From Chara braunii (Eukaryota; Streptophyta; Charophyceae; Charales; Characeae), in the NCBI GenBank assembly GCA_003427395.1, contig BFEA01000206.1, positions 866,601 to 908,515 of the forward strand: a stretch of DNA of 41,915 nt, read 5' to 3'. The translations under genes were made by a program, and so were the position numbers. Every line of letters begins with the position of its first letter. The stretch's first letter is position 1. Positions 11,311 to 22,922 of the stretch are shown one piece after another. The notes below the pieces were generated by a model. The model had not been told where the DNA came from and did no database searches. It saw only the letters and a program-made list of their open reading frames with translations.

Positions 11311-12299
11311 TCTGCGATGGGTGGTCTGCATCTAATTAAATGAGCGAAGGAAGTACCATGCGAAGAGCAACATTGACGATACAAAATTAAGAGAACTGCG
11401 TTATGGGCCAGTATTCCTTACTTGCTGACATCGATGCTGCTAGATCTTGCGTACGTGTGAGAATCTAGGCATTCGGACGCAAAGATCTGTCTATCGATCG
11501 AGATGTGTAATGCTCTTCCTCCCGAAATTCTTAGCTTATCCCCGAAGTGCAATTCACAATGTGTTGGGCCTCCTCTCCTTACTATTTCTGTAAATTTTCT
11601 TCCTCCGAGAGACAGACGTAAGCATACTTCTTCTTCGTTGGCCGAGCCCTTGACTTCCCCTGCCCTTGCTGATGTGTCTGATCTTGGTCTTGAATCCTGT
11701 GTCCTCTGCGTGATGGTGACAAGATGTCTAACCTGTTTATTTGAGGTAGTATAAAGTAAGGGTATGGAGTGAAGGGGAAGGTGTATAGCTGGGGAAGTTT
11801 ATCACATTAATCCCAATTCTGAGCAGGGAAGTTTGCGATTGCAAAAAGCATCATCGACGATACAGAATTAAGGGAACTGCGTTATGGACCAATATTCCTT
11901 ACTTGTCGACATCGATGCTGCTAGATCTTGCGTACGTGTGAGAATCTATGCATTCAAATGCAAAGATCTGTCTATCGATCGAGATGTGTAATGCCCTTCC
12001 TCCTGGAATTTTTAGCCTGTCCCCGAAGTGTGATTCACAATGTATTGGGCCTCCTCTCCTTACTATTTCTGTAAATTTTCTTCCTCCGAGAGACAAACGT
12101 GAGCATACTTCTTCACTGGCTGAGCCCTTGACTTCCCCTGCCCTTGTTGATGTGTCTGATCTTGGTCTTGAATCTTGTGTCCTCTGTGTGATGGAGACGA
12201 GATGTCTAACCTGTTTATTTGAGGTAGTATAAAGTAAGGGTTTGGGGTGAAGGGGGAGGTGTGTAGCTGGGGAAGTTTATCACAATAATCCCAATTACG
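11311..12299. repeat. Two tandem units of about 481-bp period
   Basis: The sequence from about 11311 to 11823 is repeated at 11824-12299. The phrase ttatggg/ttatgga recurs at 11401 and 11882, a period of 481 bp. By eye identity is high, about nine in ten bases. Both units keep an open minus-strand frame with SLGGRKFTEIVRRGGP and GGRALHISIDRQIFA that ends in a stop at about the same place. The pair sits directly 5' of LINE-A ORF1, so it may be LINE-A leader material resembling tandem 5' monomers of mammalian L1. That placement is inference. Confidence 0.85.
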
Positions 12300-13041
12300 G
12301 CTACTACCACATTGGACTATGAATACTTTCATGTACATACCTTCGTTCTTCTTCTCCCTTACCCATCGAATCTTTCTTACTCCTACCTTCAAATAAGCAT
12401 AGGTGTAGGTGTGATACTCGATGAAGTTTACCTCAGTATTATACAATCTTGGTGTCTTCTGGCCGCTGCCTGCTGCTTTCTGTACTGCCCTTCTCCTGGG
12501 TAACCCGTGTGTTCCTTCGTGTGTTCCTTCCTTGCGGTGGCCGTTGCTGACTGTGTATATCTTACTCCCCTTTCCCCCTCAGTAGGGAGATACCTGCTCG
12601 AGTTGTGGACCAAGGCCCGAAAAGCCTGTGCCTACGAGCTCTAGAGTCCGTATGGCCAACGATGGAGAATAGGGAAGGTAAAACCCTAATTCACCATGGT
12701 TGCTTGAGCTTCAGGTCGAAAAGTTACCGTTCGGCCGGTATGTTTGAGAATTGCCCCTCCCATGCGGATTAGCGCAAAAATTACCGCGAGGTTTAGCGTG
12801 AGAATTAGCGCAGCCCCTTGCGCTACCAGCCCTTCCCTGCCGTCGGGCTCCCACTCCCGGTCCACTCCCGGTGAGAAGTTCAACGTCCTATTTTTTAGAA
12901 GAGGCTCAATCTCCTTTTTCGGATGTACTGGTGCAATACGGCTGCTTTTCTTCGGTGCGGCATGGCATGTACTGCATCCGTCCGGGTTCGACCTACCAGT
13001 TCTGATTGGATGGTGCTACCAGCCAAACTTGTGCCGCACCG
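12300..13041. other. No gene recognised
   Basis: The stretch between the tandem units and the SINE-like element shows only short overlapping frames. A partial internal repetition is seen at 12770-12815 (attagcgcaaaaattaccgc, then gtgagaattagcgc). I see no RNA gene. Confidence 0.5.
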
Positions 13042-13263
13042 TTTTTTTTTTTTTGTGTGCTGCACAAATGGGCAGTGGTAAAAAGAGGCTCAGAAGCACT
13101 GGTGGCCAGAGGTGGGCCTCTTCGGTTGCAAGCAGGTTTATTTTCAGGTTTGTGGAACCCACGAGGATAGTCTGATATCAGATTCTTACTGATTGCACCC
13201 ATTCGGAGTCCGATCTCCTGATCAACCGTTGATGGGTGTACCACTCAGCCACATGGGCTACCT
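13042..13263 (-). mobile_element. Putative tRNA-derived SINE
   Basis: On the minus strand a head starting near 13263 contains TGGCTGAGTGG (13251-13241), a good match to the tRNA A box TRGYnnARnnG. A weaker B-box-like string gatcggactcc follows about 35 bases later, then a roughly 140-bp body and a terminal run of 13 A (13054-13042). Head, body and tail order and length fit a tRNA-related SINE. The B box is degraded and no target duplication is clear. Confidence 0.4.
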
Positions 13264-13392
13264 AGTAGCGCCTTTCTTTCCAACACTTTTGCTAATCAAC
13301 TTTTTGTTGTTATTGTGGATGATTCCACAAAAATTGTGGGCGCTACCATCCAGAAAAGGGCACCTTGGTTATGCTGGTAGCTACTTGGGTAA

Positions 13393-13812
13393 GGGCATAC
13401 TCACACGGCGACCCCAAATCCGCAAAATATGCGGATTTGGGAAAGGTCGATTTGAGGTTTTGGGCATGGTTCACGTCACACTGCTGTACCTTTTCTGATG
13501 GGACAAGGTCGCGACCGGCTGGAGAAATGGGGATTTGGTACTTGCCTGGTCACATGACGCCATCCACCGATTGTGCAAGAACTTTTGTGAACGAATTTGT
13601 GCCAATTTTTGAAGAAAATGCAAAAAAAAAAAAAAGAAATTTGTGGTCACCTCCAGAGATGACTGCAAAATCCCTTGCCCCGTGACTTCCCAGGCTGCTG
13701 ACGAATGGGCACTGGAATAGTACATTTGCGAATTTCACAGATCTGTGTGATCGACCTTTTCCCCTTTTTGGGGGGGGGATTTGCGATTATAGGTCCCCAT
13801 GTGAGTATGCCC
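13393..13812. mobile_element. 420-bp MITE with TAA target duplication (PIF/Harbinger-like)
   Basis: The left end gggcatactcacacggcgac (13393) and the right end (reverse complement gggcatactcacatggggac, from 13812) are terminal inverted repeats of at least 20 bp, and the similarity continues inward through the gaaaggtcgat/atcgacctttt blocks. TAA at 13390-13392 and 13813-13815 flanks the element, the TWA-type 3-bp duplication known for PIF/Harbinger elements. An inner perfect hairpin, cccaaatccgca/tgcggatttggg, lies at about 13415-13443. No transposase is encoded, so it is non-autonomous. Confidence 0.82.
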
Positions 13813-14347
13813 TAAGACTTTGCAAGGACGGGGGGTGTCGCGGCTGGACGGTAGCCCACGGTTGTGCCGTTCCAAACCGGTGTTTGGCCGGACCCCGAGT
13901 TAGGGTCTCTGTGCCACTGCTTCGTCGCTCACTCCACCATCGTCGACGAAGAGCGAAGACCCAAGCATACACGTCGATACACGTGTACCGAGCAATCAGA
14001 CAGGGTCTTGTCGAAGTAGCCATTGGTCCCAGACCCAGTGGGAAGAGGAGCACTATCGTGCGAGTAAGGAGAACCTTCAAGCATCCTCATGGCAGCGTGT
14101 CCAGTACGGGGACGAGTCAACGGTAGGTAAGCCAAGTGTCACGAGTTGAGTAAGTACCAGGGGGGGTCATATTCGGGACAAGCTAGGAAGTGCAGCGCAT
14201 ATAAGAGCGGAGAGAGGCAGGGTAAGGATGACGGAGATGGAGGCGGAGGAACCAGAGGGTCTACACCAGGCACAACCACTGACAAACTTCTGGGCGTTGG
14301 AAGATCAAGCCAGACAATCGATAGGTTAGAGTTATGAAGATGGAGTC

Positions 14348-15113
14348 ATGCAGATCAATGCGAATTTTGGGAAGGTGGTCATAAATGAGAGGGGAAAACG
14401 TTTCAGGGTGAATGAATCGCTAGATGCAATCAAGGAAGTGGTTGAAAGAGCGGACGGTGATTATTATTTTTCAAGATGAAGCTAGGAATCTGACGAGAGG
14501 AGTCAAAGAAGATCTAATTAGGGCATATGAGGATGGTTGGTTTGCTAGGCGACTCTTCAACCCAGAGGTAAGGAGGGGAAGGATCAAGTTTGAAGGCCCG
14601 AACGTAGTCTCCTATGTAACCAAGGCAACAAAAGTATCGGAGTGGCTGGTGCAAAAGGCTTCGACAAAACTAAACCTGAAAGGAGTTGAGTATCCGGTGC
14701 TCTTCAAAGCATGGATGACTAAAATGGAATTGAAAGAACTCAAATTGAAGGACGGGGAGACAAACTTCTGGATTGTGGCGCTCAGAGTGCCCCTGGATGC
14801 GTTATATTATCTACCGTCAGCAGTGGAGGGGTTGATCGGAGGGGTGAAGAACATGCACCCGCTGAAAGCAGATCGGACACGTCCGAAGTTAATTAATATT
14901 AAGTTCGATATGGATCCTACGACACGGTATCGGGTGGAAGATACAGTTGAAGTGGAGTCACCGAAAGGAGAAATCTGGAAGGTGCAGATTGCCACGCCGA
15001 ATACTGACTGGTGCGAGAGGTGTCGATGGTACTTTCATAAGGAAGAGAACTGCCCCAAGCAGATTCAAGAAGATCAACCAAGGAGGTCATGGGTCAACTC
15101 GCGATTGTCATAA
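14348..15113 (+). pseudogene. LINE-B ORF1, gag-like protein with CCHC knuckle (frameshifted)
   Basis: A likely start is ATG at 14348, in a frame reading MQINANFGKVVINERGKRF that ends at a stop near 14478. The downstream frame 14424-15113 continues the protein, which implies a frameshift near 14475. The core WIVALRVPLDAL and INIKFDMDPTTRYRVED aligns with LINE-A ORF1. CERCRWYFHKEENC at 15013-15054 is an exact C-x2-C-x4-H-x4-C zinc knuckle, the RNA-binding motif of gag-like ORF1 proteins. A second Cys-rich string, CHNKMCRHPIRKC, follows in another frame near 15107. Confidence 0.78.
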
Positions 15114-16857
15114 TAAAATGTGCCGCCACCCAATTCGGAAGTGCAAGTAGCGGCCCCGATCATCCTCGTCCAAGGACAGGCAACAGGACGAGCAACGGTA
15201 CAAGTGGAGCATCCGGTGGTAGAGAGGGCGCAACAGGAGGGTGGCCCGGCCCAATCAACAGCGCAGGGCCATGAGGGACTGCAGAGAACACAAGGGAGTG
15301 GTCGACAACAAATATATATACGGGTGATCCAGGTCGCTACCATAATAGAGGAGATTACCAAACAGGAGGAGGAGCGTGGCAGGGCCTCCCCCCCCACCAG
15401 TTACAAGTCCCACCTCAATTTCAGGGTCAGGTACAACACTACCAACCCGGATCCCGACCGATCTGTCTACAACCTCACTACCTCAGTCAGCATCATCCTC
15501 CCTCCCTTATGCCGCGTGGTCCCATCCCTCTTATTGGCCAGCGCCTGGGCTCGATCCCTCCCCGTATCATGCACGACCCAGCGCCCTACACCCACCTCCC
15601 CAGTATGGACCCCACTCACCCTCGCAAACAAGCCCTCTAGGAGTGTCGGACTCCAGTGGGAGGGCGCATGCTGACAGTGACAGAGGCGGTCACGTAGCCC
15701 ACCCAGAGTGGCACCGACAACCGTAGGGAGCGGACTCATACTGGCAAGAGGATTGGGGAAGTGGGGATCATAGTCGGAGAGGGAACAGAGTAGAGCAGCG
15801 GAGAGAGGAGCTCAGACATTAAGGAGCTAGGGGGGATACACAAGGAGAGACGCACAAGAGAAGTAGGAGGGAGGAGATCGAGGGCGGAAGGGGGACAACT
15901 TGAAAGCACAAGAGAAGCAGGAGGGAGGAGATTGGGGGCGGAAGGGGGACAACTTGAAAGAGTTTCCCCTCAAGGGAGTAGGGGGGAAGGGCTGTGGCAC
16001 TCTCTCTTCCGTCGAATTCGAAGGTAGTCCTGGGTAGCGACCTTGTGGGAGATGAGTATTCAGGGACAAGGGGGGGGGGGAGCTGGGCCCGGAGAGGTCG
16101 GAATCCTCCACAGGTAGCTCAGGGCCGGCTCAGAGAAGGCAGGCACCACTATCGGACACCCAAAGCAAGTGGGAATACCGAGGTAACGGATTAAGCGGAG
16201 CGACAACAATCAGGCACCAGGATAAAGAGAGAGTGGAGATACGAATGGTTCCATTAGTGTGCTCTGTCACGAACTTAGGGGTCTTCTTTCTGGGTAAGGA
16301 GAATGCAGAAGGTAATGCGTATTTGCCGTCGGAGAAAACAGGTAGAACCCCCACTCCAGCAGAGATCATTGCAAGAACAAAAACTATGTATGGGGAGGTA
16401 TTTCCTATTAGGCTAATTCCGAGGTCTACTATGACGAGCGTGGTAGTCCCATTGCAAAGGATGATTTATAAGTTACTTCCCTCTGATTGATGCGCGAATT
16501 GATGCGGTCACAGCAAATACGCTCTCGTTAACGGGAGTTCGTTGGTTCCAATCAGATGCAGTCAGGGAACGAAACGCTCAGGAGTTGAAACAATCGCCCT
16601 CACACCCGAAATTTTGGCTCCGGTCCTCCTGCGAGCAAACGAAAAGTTGTCAGATGCAGAGAACTTGCATTCGCCATTGATACGAGATGCCTTGACAACA
16701 CCGTGGAGAGGTTCCGTGAGATCATTAGCTTTGGGAAACTCCTCAAGAGAGAGCCCAATGGTTCGAACGCCCCTAGAAGACAACAGACGATGGGGTGATG
16801 CGCCATCTGCAGACCAATACCGCATCTAAGATCAAGCGGACGTCAACAGGCTTCATG
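15114..16857 (+). pseudogene. LINE-B ORF1 disordered tail and ORF1-ORF2 junction
   Basis: Frames here are Pro/Gln/His/Ser- and Gly/Arg-rich without a recognised fold; one frame near 15400-15650 reads like a Pro- and Gln-rich tail. Imperfect direct repeats occur at about 15850-15960 (agcaggagggaggag phrase twice). No other gene is recognised. Confidence 0.5.
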
Positions 16858-17650
16858 GTCAGACTTAAAGTGGCCTCATGGAATGTGAGAGGGATGGGAG
16901 ATGAGACAGATAAAGGAAAGAGGGAGAGGATTAAATTGTGGTTATTTGTGGAGAAATTGGATGGACTGTGTATTCAAGAATCGAAACTGGATGAGGCAAA
17001 GCTTCAGTCCCTGGCAGGTTGGTGGAATGAACCGCAAGTGTGGTCTCCGACACAGGGTACACGAGGGGGTGTGGGGATTATCTTGAAGAAAGAGCTGGAA
17101 CCACAAGTGATTGACGCGGAAGCGGACCTGTGGGGCAGGTGGGCGTGGTTTAGACTGCAGGTAGGGCAGGAGGATTGACTTTTAATGACAGTGTATGCGC
17201 CAGCAGAACTCCAACAGAGAATAGCCTTCCTGCAGAACCTGGCGGCGAAGATACCGCGAGCGAACCATGTGATCTTGACGGGAGATTGCAATGTGTCCCT
17301 TGACGCGTGAGAGGTTCTAGAATGGCAGGTAGGAAAGATGCACAGATTTTGCTTGACGCATGGGAGGTTCTAGAACGGCAGGCAGGAAAGATGCACAGAT
17401 CCTGCAGGACTTTATGCAAGTGCGGGAGTTGGGGGACCCGTTTCGGTCCTTAAATCCGGACTTGAAGGGCTACACCTGGTACGCAAATGCCAGAAGAGAC
17501 AGAGTTGAGGTGACTAGGCGTCGGTTATACTATTTCCTAATTTCGAGTTCGTTGCTGCAGCAGGTGACAACAGTCAAACACCAGAGTCAACCGTGCTCAG
17601 ACCACAAAGTTGTGATCGCAGACTTAGTGGTGAGCGCCCTTGGGGAGAGG
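16858..17650 (+). pseudogene. LINE-B ORF2 endonuclease domain (broken)
   Basis: From 16858 the frame reads LKVASWNVRGMGDETDKGK, the opening of an APE-type LINE endonuclease. The catalytic Glu is kept in CIQESKL. A stop at 17176-17178 interrupts it, then TVYAPAE and TGDCNVSLDA (GDxN block) follow in the same frame. At 17299-17404 a 53-bp tandem duplication adds a stop and shifts the frame. The frame at 17360-17959 resumes with DFMQVRELGDPFRSLNPD and the SDH motif in QPCSDHKVVIADL. All three catalytic blocks are retained, in contrast to LINE-A. Confidence 0.83.
17299..17404. repeat. 53-bp tandem duplication inside LINE-B endonuclease
   Basis: The phrase beginning cttgacgc at 17299 recurs at 17352, with a few base differences over 53 bp. 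The unit is not a multiple of three, so it shifts the reading frame, and the first copy also carries an in-frame TGA. Confidence 0.9.
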
Positions 17651-19190
17651 GGAAAGGGTTTCTTTAAACTGAATTCACTGAACTTGGAGGAACCAGGGAT
17701 CAAGGAATGGGTGATGGAACATATGCAGGCATGGGAATTGACAAAAAAACAATTTTCAACCGTTGTTGAGTGGCTAGATGGCGGACTGGCAACGATCTCC
17801 GGTATGATGAGTGTGGTTTCGCGGATCCTTGCCAAGGATAGGAACAAGCAAGAGGAACAGTGCAGGCAGTTGGTAGAAGAGGTAGAGTGGAGAATGGAGC
17901 AGCACCTGATATCGGAATACACCTGGGCAGCAGAGAGGGCGTGCAGATTATTTGAGTGAGAGAAGCTGCAGGTCGATAAACAGGCGCATTGGGAAGAGAC
18001 ACTTAAGATCAAAGGAGTCATGGTACATGACAGACCGACGAAGGAAACATTCCGGAAGCTACTGCCCAGCGCCACACATCAACAGGTGGTGGAGCTCAAT
18101 CATCCATTTGACGCAGGAACACCTGTCGCCGCTAGGCCAGAGGAAATATTGGTAGTATTGTCACCACAAGAAAGACACGACTTTGACAAACCAGTAATAA
18201 TGGAAGAGCTAGCGCAAACGCTCAAAGTAATGGCAGCTGGCAAATCGCCAGGGAGGAACGGGCTGACAGTGGAGTTCTTCCGCTGTTGCTGGGAGGGTTT
18301 AGGGCCGGTGTTGGTGGACGTCTATAACAGGGTTTTAACAGGGACAAGTTGGGGGAGGCTATGACACACGGAGTCATTTCGCTGATGTTCAAAAAAGGGG
18401 ATAAGGCAAACATGAGGAACTATCGGCCGATCTCCTTGCTGAATGTAGATTACAAGATTTTGGCAAAAACGATGGTGATGCGACTGGGAAGGATCCTGCC
18501 GAGGCTAGTGGAACGAGACCGGGGGGCTTTTGTTCAAGGCCGCTCTATCTTCCTCAATATTTTAACAGCGATTGAATCAGTGGAAGTGGTACGTTTAGAG
18601 AAAAGTGATATGGTTGTCCTCCTGCTGGACCTAAAAAAGGCCTACGACTGGGTGGGCTGGTCATTCGTGTTGACGACGTTGCGGAAGATGAGGTTGGGGA
18701 TGGATTCAGCAGGTGGATTATAGTAATGTACACAGAAGCTACCTCTTCGATGGAAGTCAACGGTCACCTCTCCCATCCGTTCCAACTCACCAGGTCGCTA
18801 CGACAAGGGTGTCCACTGGCCCCGCTGCTCTTTGTGTTGCAGTTGGAAGTTCCTCTGAACTGCATCCGGAAACATCCAGTGATAAGAGGGATACCGTTGG
18901 TAGGAACGAGGGAATGCAGGGCAAAGGCGTTTGCTGACGACCTGTTTTTGGTATCAGAGAACACCCCAGCGTCACTAGGGACGGTAAAGGATGTGCTGGA
19001 GGACTATTCGCTGCTATCGGAGGCACAAGTAAATTGGAACAAATCTTCGTACATCCTCCCGGAAGGTTTCTCACTAGCGGTGGAATGGGGGATGCACAGG
19101 GTGGATTTGGCGGAAGGGGAACGGTTTTTGGGCGTTCTCATCAGTTTGCAACTGATGAGTTCAGCACAAGGGGTGCTACTGTAGCAAAGA
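17651..19190 (+). pseudogene. LINE-B reverse transcriptase (broken, FADD box intact)
   Basis: Blocks occur in order: pre-RT linker to 17959 (in-frame TGA at 17957), AAGKSPGRNGLTVEFF (18020-18364), MRNYRPISLLNVDYKIL (after a frameshift near 18355), GAFVQGRSIF, and the first catalytic Asp in LLLDLKKAYDWVGW. After another frameshift near 18700 come RSLRQGCPLAPLLFVLQL, AKAFADDLFLVSEN with the FADD catalytic pair, and ERFLGVLISLQL. The enzyme family copies LINE RNA at a nicked target site. The fold and active site are recognisable, yet at least two frameshifts and a stop make it non-functional. Confidence 0.87.
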
Positions 19191-21020
19191 ATCGCTACAA
19201 AGCTCAGGTTTTTGGGATTTGCTTGACACCTATCGCTCTTCGGTCGGACCCTGGCCATCAATATGACCCTTTTCTCACTGATGTGGTTCATGGGGTTGAT
19301 AAGGGAGATTGCAGGTCCAGCGATGACAGGAATCAAAAGGTTAGCCACAAGGTTGCTCTGGAAGCCACGAGCCAAGGAAGCAGAAGGCTTCTTGGTCAAA
19401 GTTGCGTGGGACCTGGTAGCACAGGACAGGGAGCAAGGGGGGTTGGGACTAACCGACCCGCACTGCAAGAACCTAGCACAATTAAGATCATGGCTAGCAA
19501 GAGTGGCAATGGCGGAACAAAGGGATGGTTAGATAATGTTGGGGGAAAGACTGTTGATGAACGAATGGCAATTGAGTAGGCCAAGCGATGTATGGGTCTG
19601 TTTTTTCATCAGATTCTTTGTCAAGCGCAAACTGAAATCATAATTATGGGAGGCCGTGCATAGGGCCTGGGTCGACCACCCCCCAGAAAGGAGAACGCCC
19701 CCAAAAACGAGGGAGGAGGTGCTGAGGCAGTGTCTATTTGAAAACCCCTTGCTCAAAGATCCTAAAGGGAATGCATTTTCGGCAGACTTAACGTCAGGCG
19801 CATTCGGAAGAATATGGGTTCAGCGAGGGGTATCTACAATTGCAGATCTGTGGGATCCTCTCCTGGGGGCGTGGAGACCAAGGAGTGAAGTACAGGCGAA
19901 GCTACGGGGCCTACGGAATGTGAAAACCAATACGACATAACTGAAGCAGACAGTTCCAAGAGCATGGCTGGATCTATTGGGCCCAGAGGGCCTTGACCCG
20001 ATGGGCACATGGTATGTCCCAACGGAGCCATCAGTCCCATCCACAGTTTGAAAATTGCAGGGTCTGACGAAAAGTGGGTTTAGGGAAGTGCAGGAGTGGA
20101 CGGTGTCTATCACCAACGGGAGGCTGCGGGAGGGAACGAAGAGGGTAATTCAATTCTAGGATAACTCGGCTCAGATCCGGGTGGTGCAGAGGTAGGATGG
20201 ACATGGGAGGGTGATGGAAACTGAGTGGGTAGGCCAGACCTCTTTGAGCAACCTACCCATCGATCCAATAGTTTGGAGTTGGCCTGAAGCCAGGGTTTCA
20301 AGAGCACACCCTCAAGGATTCAACTTAGCGACCTTCACTTTAAAGAAATCGTATAGATTAGCAACCAAACAGCGGAGGACACCAACATCTGTGACGATTG
20401 CAAGGTGGGGAACAATACTGATGGAGGACCTCCAAGGAGCAGCTAATGACTTTGAAAAGTTGTGAAAGGTGCTGGGAGATCTGCCCAATGTGAAACATGT
20501 CGGCATATTGTGGATGTTATCGCTGACAGTCACCCCTTCGGCAATTTGGTTATGTGGGAGGGGAGTAGAAGTAAGCCTGGGGTGCACTCGCTGTACTTGG
20601 CCGTTCGAATCGACGCGTTACATGTGGTGGGAATGCCCAGCGTCGAAGCATATATGGCGCTGGTGGGAATCTCATTGGCACCTGAAGGGAGGAAGGGAGA
20701 TCGAGTGAAGTAAAAAGTGGGTGCTGCTAGGATTTGTTCCGCAAGAGTCCACAAACCAGAGGGGATGACCGTATGTAGCACAAGTGGCAAGTGCGGTGAT
20801 TTGCTCAGTAATATGGGCAGATCGCAACCGCTTGAGATTTGAGAAGAGACCGTTCTCAGACAGTGAGATTAAAAGAGCAGTGAAGAAAGGTCTACGACAA
20901 GCGATTGCTGTCGACTGGCAGAGAAAGGTCAAGAAAGGCAAAGGCAGTCGTTCGACTCGTTGGTGGTTCTTGAAGTCCTGGGCGGTGAATAACCAGTTAG
21001 TAGGGGTGCATCGGTCCTGA
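19191..21020 (+). pseudogene. LINE-B ORF2 C-terminal region with zf-RVT-like knuckle (broken)
   Basis: Several plus-strand frames continue ORF2, including ARSWLARVAMAEQRDG near 19490, SADLTSGAFGRIWVQRGVST near 19780, and FTLKKSYRLATKQRRTP near 20340. At about 20580-20640 the knuckle reads CTRCTWPFESTRYMWWEC followed by PASKHIWRWW. It matches the LINE-A block, but the His ligand is Tyr (tac). The tail IWADRNRLRFEKR to 21020 is typical of the end of plant LINE ORF2. Frames are broken by stops and shifts throughout. Confidence 0.75.
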
Positions 21021-21450
21021 GGCCCGATTTTTGGCCCATGGCTGTGGGGCTGAGCTGATTGGCATAAATAAGGAAATAGGTTGTGGGTAGGAGTAGGAAC
21101 CAGGGCACTTGGTTCCAATCGGCGGCCGCAGGAGGTCGTAAAGGGAAGGGTAGGGTGGAGGGTGCCTGAGGGTAGGAAAGGAACCGGGGTTCCGCTCGGT
21201 CGACAATAGGCTGGGGTCAGACCGTTAGTTGTAGGTTTGTGTAATAGGTTAGAAAACAGGTAGGAGTAGTTAGGGTAGGTAGAAGCAATGGCAGTTTTGT
21301 AGTAGAGTAATACCCTTTCCATAGGCGGGATCAATAGAAGGGATGTGAAGAGTAGATCGGAGGGTGTGCTGTTTCTGTAATGTGACAAGTAGGCAATCAG
21401 GGGAAGGTCTTATTTTGAAGAGAAAGTGAGAGATCACAATCGTTTTCAGA

Positions 21451-22600
21451 CCTGATGGCTATAAGCTAAACCGGCTAAGGCTGCCGGGATAACCCCAGGT
21501 TGAATTGTGAGGTCCCCGACCTCGAATGGAATTTGCGGATGTTCAATTGGTTTCTATTAAACCACCAGTACCTCGTCTAGTGTTGGGAAATTACGATGTC
21601 TTGGCCAGTACCCAAACTTTTCGGGGGTTGCAAGAGGCTCGACGTCGATTCCCAGTTCCCGATAAAAAATCTTTTTTTTCATTTTTTTGTTGGACGTTGT
21701 CGGGCCCGTGGTCGTTCCTGGACAGCGGGCGCGTTGTGGAAACACTACGGGGTAGGACGGGTTGGTGTGTGGCAGTTGCGTGGTAGGTGAGGTGCGGTCG
21801 CCGGTGGGTGGTAGCTGACAGGAGACGGGCTTCGCAGGCGACCGCCTGGCCTCTCCCAACCATTTGCGGGTGGACTCTCCCAACCATTTCCAAGGAAAAC
21901 TTTCCGAACCTTTTCCAAGGAACCCATTGCACGGGTGGACTCTCCCAACCATTTCCATGGAAAACCATTGTGCGGGTTTGGAGTCTGCTGAATTGGTAGC
22001 GCGAGTGGACCTTCTAGCCTATCTTGTGAAGAGGGGCTCTCTTTTGTCCTTTTTAGGTTTTTAGACCGAACAGTTACCACGCTATGTCCTGTGCTATGCC
22101 GTGCGGTGCAGTGGCTTGACATGCAACGCCAAGCCATTCGCTGCCGCGTGTGCGCGGACAGGCGCTTCCAGACGGGTTTCGGTGCTTCCAGATGTGAATA
22201 ACACAAGGTGATCGATCGTGCCAGCGCTACTACAGTGCCGAGAGGGTAATGCCAGCCGCAGTACAGGGACGCAAGCGGGGAGGGAGGACGGCGTAGGGCG
22301 TGGCTCTGTTCTCTCTGTGCTCTCGGCGCGAGTCGGCTACTCGACTCGACGTTTGCTCCTCCTGCGCGGTAGGCCCACGGGGATCCGACTCTCTCCGGCG
22401 AGTTCGAGAGTGCACTAGGAGAGCGATGCAGCAATTGCTAATTGCACAGTGCAGCTGCGCATGGCCTGCGTATTAATTGTGTCTCCATCAGGTAAACCTA
22501 TTTGAAAAAGTGTGGTCTGGGGCGCTCGCCATAGAGAGGAACAAGTAGTTGTAGCGCCACGACGGGGTCGCGCGATGCACGTGTTGCCGAACGTGATTAG
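21451..22600. other. No gene recognised; short repeated phrases
   Basis: No convincing coding region is seen. The phrase ctctcccaaccattt recurs three times (21851, 21876 and 21941, approximate), mostly preceded by gggtgga. The stretch separates the end of LINE-B from the upstream region of the J-protein gene. CG dinucleotides appear frequent from 22080 to 22800. Confidence 0.55.
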
Positions 22601-22841
22601 GTAATTAGTCGAGCAATCTGTCTATCGAGATCCGTAGACTGGAGATTCGGGTTGGAGCCTCGACTCTCCGATCTGCCGGAGCAGCGTTGTTGGCGCGCTC
22701 TGTCGCGCGGAAAGGAGGAGCCTGGGGGTCAGGCAAGACGTCCCCCCAGGCCCGTACGTCATCAGCGAAGGAGAGGAGAAGCGCGCTACCGTAACGGCGA
22801 AGGTGGGGAGGAACAGCTTGTGAGCGTCTGTGCGTGCTTGG

Positions 22842-22922
<81 letters not shown>

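Larger units (their letters stand above)
13850..21450 (+). mobile_element. LINE-B, decayed L1-like non-LTR retrotransposon
   Basis: Plus-strand fragments run ORF1 (14348-15113), a disordered Pro-rich tail (to about 16850), endonuclease (16858-17620), reverse transcriptase (18020-19190) and C-terminal zinc knuckle (20469-21020). The motifs parallel LINE-A but differ enough that the two are distinct members of one clade. It is oriented head-to-head with LINE-A. In contrast to LINE-A the endonuclease and FADD catalytic residues remain, but stops, frameshifts and a 53-bp duplication break ORF2. I see neither a poly(A) tail nor a target duplication, so both boundaries are approximate. Confidence 0.85.

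Noticed and set aside
12660-12700. Telomere-like aaaccctaa near 12682
   Set aside because: A single copy only; no array.
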